A stretch of DNA of 8,239 nucleotides. It comes from Clostridiales bacterium. GTDB lineage: Bacteria; Bacillota; Clostridia; Peptostreptococcales; T1SED10-28. The position numbers and the translations under genes are program-made. The stretch is taken from contig SLKF01000126.1 of the NCBI GenBank assembly GCA_007134725.1, positions 1 to 8,239 on the forward strand. Direction: 5' to 3'. The notes under the pieces were generated by a model. The model was not told where the DNA came from, ran no database searches, and saw nothing but the letters and a program-made list of their open reading frames with translations. Positions 6,243-8,239 of the stretch are shown piece by piece (position 1 is the stretch's first letter; each line of letters begins with the position of its first letter).

Positions 6243-6314
6243 GAGGACAGAGGGACGGAGTAATTGTCCTCCTCCTTGGAGGACAAAGGGACGGGGTAAT
6301 GGTCCTCCTCCTTG
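6243..6314 (+). repeat. Two tandem 36-nt REP-like repeats in the operon leader
   Basis: Two head-to-tail 36-nt copies (6243-6278, 6279-6314) differ at about three positions. Each has GAGGAC at the left and GTCCTC inside, forming a 6-bp stem (6243-6248/6266-6271 and 6279-6284/6302-6307). A perfect 7-bp junction hairpin, GTCCTCC 6266-6272 with GGAGGAC 6278-6284, would compete with both. The family core is the same as at 2878-2968, but the tail is CTCCTTG rather than GCCTCTG. Confidence 0.85.
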
Positions 6315-6326
6315 CGTCCATCTATG

Positions 6327-6332
6327 AAGGAG
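6327..6332 (+). promoter_or_regulatory. Ribosome binding site deciding the aldolase start at 6341
   Basis: AAGGAG lies 8 nt before ATG 6341. It is perfectly complementary to CTCCTT at 6308-6313, the tail of the second leader repeat, so a 6-bp hairpin with a 13-nt loop could hide it. Confidence 0.75.
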
Positions 6333-6340
6333 CGGATGAA

Positions 6341-7000
6341 ATGAGATTTGAACAGGAACGAAAACTGGTTGTGGAGTACGGAAAAAAACTGATTACCTCA
6401 GGACTGACCAAGGGCACCGGAGGCAATGTTAGCATATATATCCCTGAGGAGGAACGAATGATCATCACCCCCAGCGGAATGGATTATTTTTCACTGAAAC
6501 CCGAAGATATTCTGGTAATGGACCTTCAGGGAAATGTCATTGAAGGGGATCATAAACCCTCCAGTGAATACGGCATGCATCGAATTTTTTACCAAAAACG
6601 GACGGATATCCGGGCCATGGTCCATGTGCACTCGATTTATGCCACCACCATGGCGACCTTAGGTTGGGAAATCCCTGCCATGCATTACCTTGTGGCCATG
6701 GGCGGAGGAAACAACATCCCCGTGGCTCCTTATGCCACCTTCGGCACGGAAGAATTAGCCGAAAATGCCTATGAGAGCATGAAGGAGCGCTTTGCGGTAC
6801 TGCTTTCCAACCACGGGCTGTTAACCGGAGGTAACACTTTGGACAGTGCTTTTTCCAAAGCCGAGGAGTTGGAATTTTGCGCAGAGATTTACTACCGTAC
6901 CAAAACCATCGGAGAGCCCAGAATGCTGTCCGATGAGGAAATGGAAAAAATGGTTTGGCGCTTCGGCAGTTACGGTCAGGGCGGGGAGGAAAAACTATGA
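6341..7000 (+). CDS. Class II (zinc) aldolase, FucA-like; likely 5-(methylthio/deoxy)ribulose-1-phosphate aldolase
   Basis: A 219-residue aldolase of the class II aldolase/adducin family, close in length and sequence to E. coli L-fuculose-1-phosphate aldolase. Conserved features are GTGGNVS (residues 25-31), ITPSGMDY (42-49), PSSE with the general acid/base position E76, zinc ligands H95, H97 (HVH) and H158 (NHGL), and APYATFGT (129-136). The family cleaves ketose-1-phosphates to DHAP and an aldehyde. Because an MtnA-family isomerase overlaps its 3' end and mtnK follows, the natural substrate is probably 5-methylthioribulose-1-P or 5-deoxyribulose-1-P (the DHAP shunt; Ald2 or DrdA in other bacteria) rather than fuculose-1-P. 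No fucose isomerase or kinase is visible. An in-frame ATG at 6179 would add 54 residues translated from repeats; it overlaps the -10 and has no ribosome binding site, so ATG 6341 is chosen. Confidence 0.88.
   Translation: MRFEQERKLVVEYGKKLITSGLTKGTGGNVSIYIPEEERMIITPSGMDYFSLKPEDILVMDLQGNVIEGDHKPSSEYGMHRIFYQKRTDIRAMVHVHSIYATTMATLGWEIPAMHYLVAMGGGNNIPVAPYATFGTEELAENAYESMKERFAVLLSNHGLLTGGNTLDSAFSKAEELEFCAEIYYRTKTIGEPRMLSDEEMEKMVWRFGSYGQGGEEKL
6983..6990 (+). promoter_or_regulatory. Ribosome binding site setting the mtnA start at 6997
   Basis: GGGGAGGA inside the end of the aldolase gene stands 6 nt before ATG 6997, which overlaps the aldolase TGA as ATGA. An upstream in-frame ATG at 6955 lacks a site and would lengthen the overlap to 46 nt. 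Confidence 0.75.
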
Positions 7001-8049
7001 TTCGAAAAGACCATGGGTTGGCCTTTATGCTGCAATATGAAAATGTGGCCTGGTATGAAAACCGGGAGGTGAAAATCCTGGACCGAAGAGTATATCCCCG
7101 GGTGATTCGCTACGAGGTTTGCAAAACCCACCGGGAAGTGGCAAAGGCCATCGCCGATATGGTTACCCAGAGTGCGGGACCCTTTACCGCTGCGGGCATG
7201 GGCATGGCCCTGGCCGCAAAGGAAGTGGAAGACGAACCCGTGGATAAACAGCTGGAACAGCTAAAAAAAGCGGGAGAAACCTTAGCCAAGGCCCGGCCTA
7301 CCACGGCCAATCGAATGAAGCTGGTGGTGGAGGGCTGTATGGAAGCGGCCAAGGAAGGACTGCGCTACGGCAGGGCTCCCGATGAGATGATTTTTAATCA
7401 TACCTTGGAATCCTTGAACCGAAGATACAGCAAAATGGAAGAAGTGGCGGAACACTTAGTGGATCTTTTCCCGGATAAAGGGCGGATTATGACCCAGTGT
7501 TTCGGAGAGACCATTGTGGGCATGATGCTTCGGGTGGCCAAAAGGCGAAATCTGGATCTGGAGTTTTTCTGCCCCGAAACCCGTCCCTACCTCCAAGGAG
7601 CCAGGCTGACCGCCAGTGTGATTCAGGACCAGGGTTATCCCGTTACGGTAATCAGCGATAATATGGTGGCCGTGACCATGAAGGAAAAAAAGATTGATGT
7701 ATTTACCTCGGCGGCGGATTCCATCGTCTTAGACGGCCATGTGGTCAACAAGGTGGGAACCATGCAAATGGCCTTAGTGGCAAAGCATTTTGCCATTCCC
7801 TACTATGTTACGGGGATCCCGGATCAAGGGAAAACCTCAATTAAAGACCTGGTCATCGAAGAGCGAAATCCAAGGGAAGTTCTGGAGTTTCAAGGGGTCA
7901 AAACCACCCTGGAGGGGGTAAAGGGCTATTACCCCGCTTTTGATATCACCCCGCCGGAGTATGTATCCGCGATCGTGACCAATCGGGGAGTGTATACACC
8001 CTATAATATAAAGGATTATTTTAAAGGCGGCCAAGAGCGCTATTATTAA
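6997..8049 (+). CDS. mtnA: S-methyl-5-thioribose-1-phosphate isomerase family protein (MtnA / DrdI)
   Basis: A 350-residue aldose-ketose isomerase of the eIF2B-like MtnA family, converting 5-methylthioribose-1-P to 5-methylthioribulose-1-P (the related DrdI uses 5-deoxyribose-1-P). Family features are RPTTANRM (residues 100-107), the catalytic Cys region TQC168, ETRPYLQGARLTA (194-206), VTVISDNM (216-223), the catalytic Asp region AAD241 and the phosphate-site NKVGT (251-255). The usual N-terminal RGAPAIG loop is replaced by SAGPFTAAGMG (about 59-69), so this is a divergent clade and the exact substrate is open. It overlaps the aldolase stop by 4 nt (ATGA), implying translational coupling, and mtnK follows after 62 nt. 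The stop codon lies within the first half of a 16-nt direct repeat. Confidence 0.87.
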   Translation: MIRKDHGLAFMLQYENVAWYENREVKILDRRVYPRVIRYEVCKTHREVAKAIADMVTQSAGPFTAAGMGMALAAKEVEDEPVDKQLEQLKKAGETLAKARPTTANRMKLVVEGCMEAAKEGLRYGRAPDEMIFNHTLESLNRRYSKMEEVAEHLVDLFPDKGRIMTQCFGETIVGMMLRVAKRRNLDLEFFCPETRPYLQGARLTASVIQDQGYPVTVISDNMVAVTMKEKKIDVFTSAADSIVLDGHVVNKVGTMQMALVAKHFAIPYYVTGIPDQGKTSIKDLVIEERNPREVLEFQGVKTTLEGVKGYYPAFDITPPEYVSAIVTNRGVYTPYNIKDYFKGGQERYY

Positions 8050-8072
8050 CAAAAATCGCTATTATTAACAAA
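8038..8072 (+). repeat. 16-nt direct repeat across the mtnA stop
   Basis: CGCTATTATTAACAAA occurs at 8038-8053 and again at 8057-8072, 19 nt apart. The first copy contains the mtnA stop. It is probably a local slippage or duplication product without a clear function. Confidence 0.8.
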
Positions 8073-8111
8073 GGGCGGTAAACAATATCTATATAGAAAG
8101 GGGGAGGTCCC

Positions 8112-8239
8112 ATGGGAAACATGAAGAAAAACAAGTACGATCAGCACTTTAGAATGTCTATTAAGGATGCCATGGAGTATACAAAGGAAGTCCTGGAATT
8201 TTTTCCCAAGGATGCCAAGCTCAAGGGAGAGGAAATCGG
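8112..8239 (+). CDS. mtnK: S-methyl-5-thioribose kinase, N-terminal fragment (cut by window edge)
   Basis: Only 42 codons are visible. The end of the fragment, EFFPKDAKLKGEEI followed by a GG- codon start, matches from memory the beginning of MtnK proteins, where a short helical segment leads to FP...L...EIGDGNLNYVF. MtnK phosphorylates methylthioribose at C1 with ATP, giving the substrate of the upstream isomerase. Its position directly behind an MtnA-family gene supports the call strongly. The ribosome binding site is AAGGGGGAGG (8099-8108 region), 4-7 nt from ATG 8112 depending on the register taken; ATG 8121 is an alternative. The kinase domain itself lies beyond the window, so motifs cannot be checked. 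Confidence 0.72.
   Translation, partial: MGNMKKNKYDQHFRMSIKDAMEYTKEVLEFFPKDAKLKGEEI

Noticed and set aside
6179..6340. N-terminal extension of the aldolase from ATG 6179
   Set aside because: The codon overlaps the probable -10, has no ribosome binding site, and the added residues are translated palindromic repeats; ATG 6341 has AAGGAG 8 nt upstream and matches the FucA length.

Overview
The window looks like chromosomal DNA from a low-to-mid-GC, anaerobic Gram-positive bacterium of the Clostridia. The protein signatures (Uup/YfmR-type ABC-F, Firmicute-style MurJ, AhpF-like reductase with a separate two-thioredoxin-fold partner), strong Shine-Dalgarno sites and a classic hairpin plus T-tract terminator all fit. 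An alkaliphilic or peptolytic clostridial lineage is possible, but that is only an impression. Every supported gene is on the + strand.

Layout. (1) 1-2898: the 3' part of an ABC-F ATPase gene, followed after 12 nt by a murJ/mviN-type lipid flippase gene. (2) 2878-3526: about 630 nt of repeat-rich non-coding DNA. It holds several copies of a GGAC...GTCC palindromic element in both orientations, a probable terminator, two copies of a 98-nt promoter block 338 nt apart, and seven 17-nt tandem repeats. (3) 3539-4270: a protein of the REP-associated tyrosine transposase (RAYT, Y1 HUH) fold whose catalytic residues appear lost. (4) 4347-6088: an AhpF-like flavoprotein disulfide reductase and a two-CxxC thioredoxin-fold protein, together resembling AhpF split into two genes, closed by a strong terminator at 6111-6146. 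(5) 6148-8239: a probable promoter, a leader invaded by two tandem palindromic repeats, then class II aldolase, an MtnA-family isomerase and the start of mtnK.

How the genes fit together. The last three genes form a coherent salvage operon. The kinase makes 5-methylthioribose-1-P (or 5-deoxyribose-1-P), the isomerase makes the ribulose-1-P, and the aldolase splits it to DHAP and an aldehyde. This is the oxygen-independent DHAP shunt, sensible for an anaerobe that makes methylthioadenosine and 5'-deoxyadenosine. The redox pair probably passes NAD(P)H electrons via FAD and CxxC relays to a peroxiredoxin or other disulfide target outside the window.

The most unusual part is the apparently catalytically dead RAYT-like protein sitting among REP-like palindromes. 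Those palindromes also supply the murJ stop codon and lie in the leader of the salvage operon, where the repeat tail is complementary to the aldolase ribosome binding site. The RAYT-like gene's own duplicated promoter carries the GGGGACGG core of the same repeat family next to its -35 box. A repeat-binding regulator derived from a transposase is a reasonable hypothesis, not a demonstrated fact.
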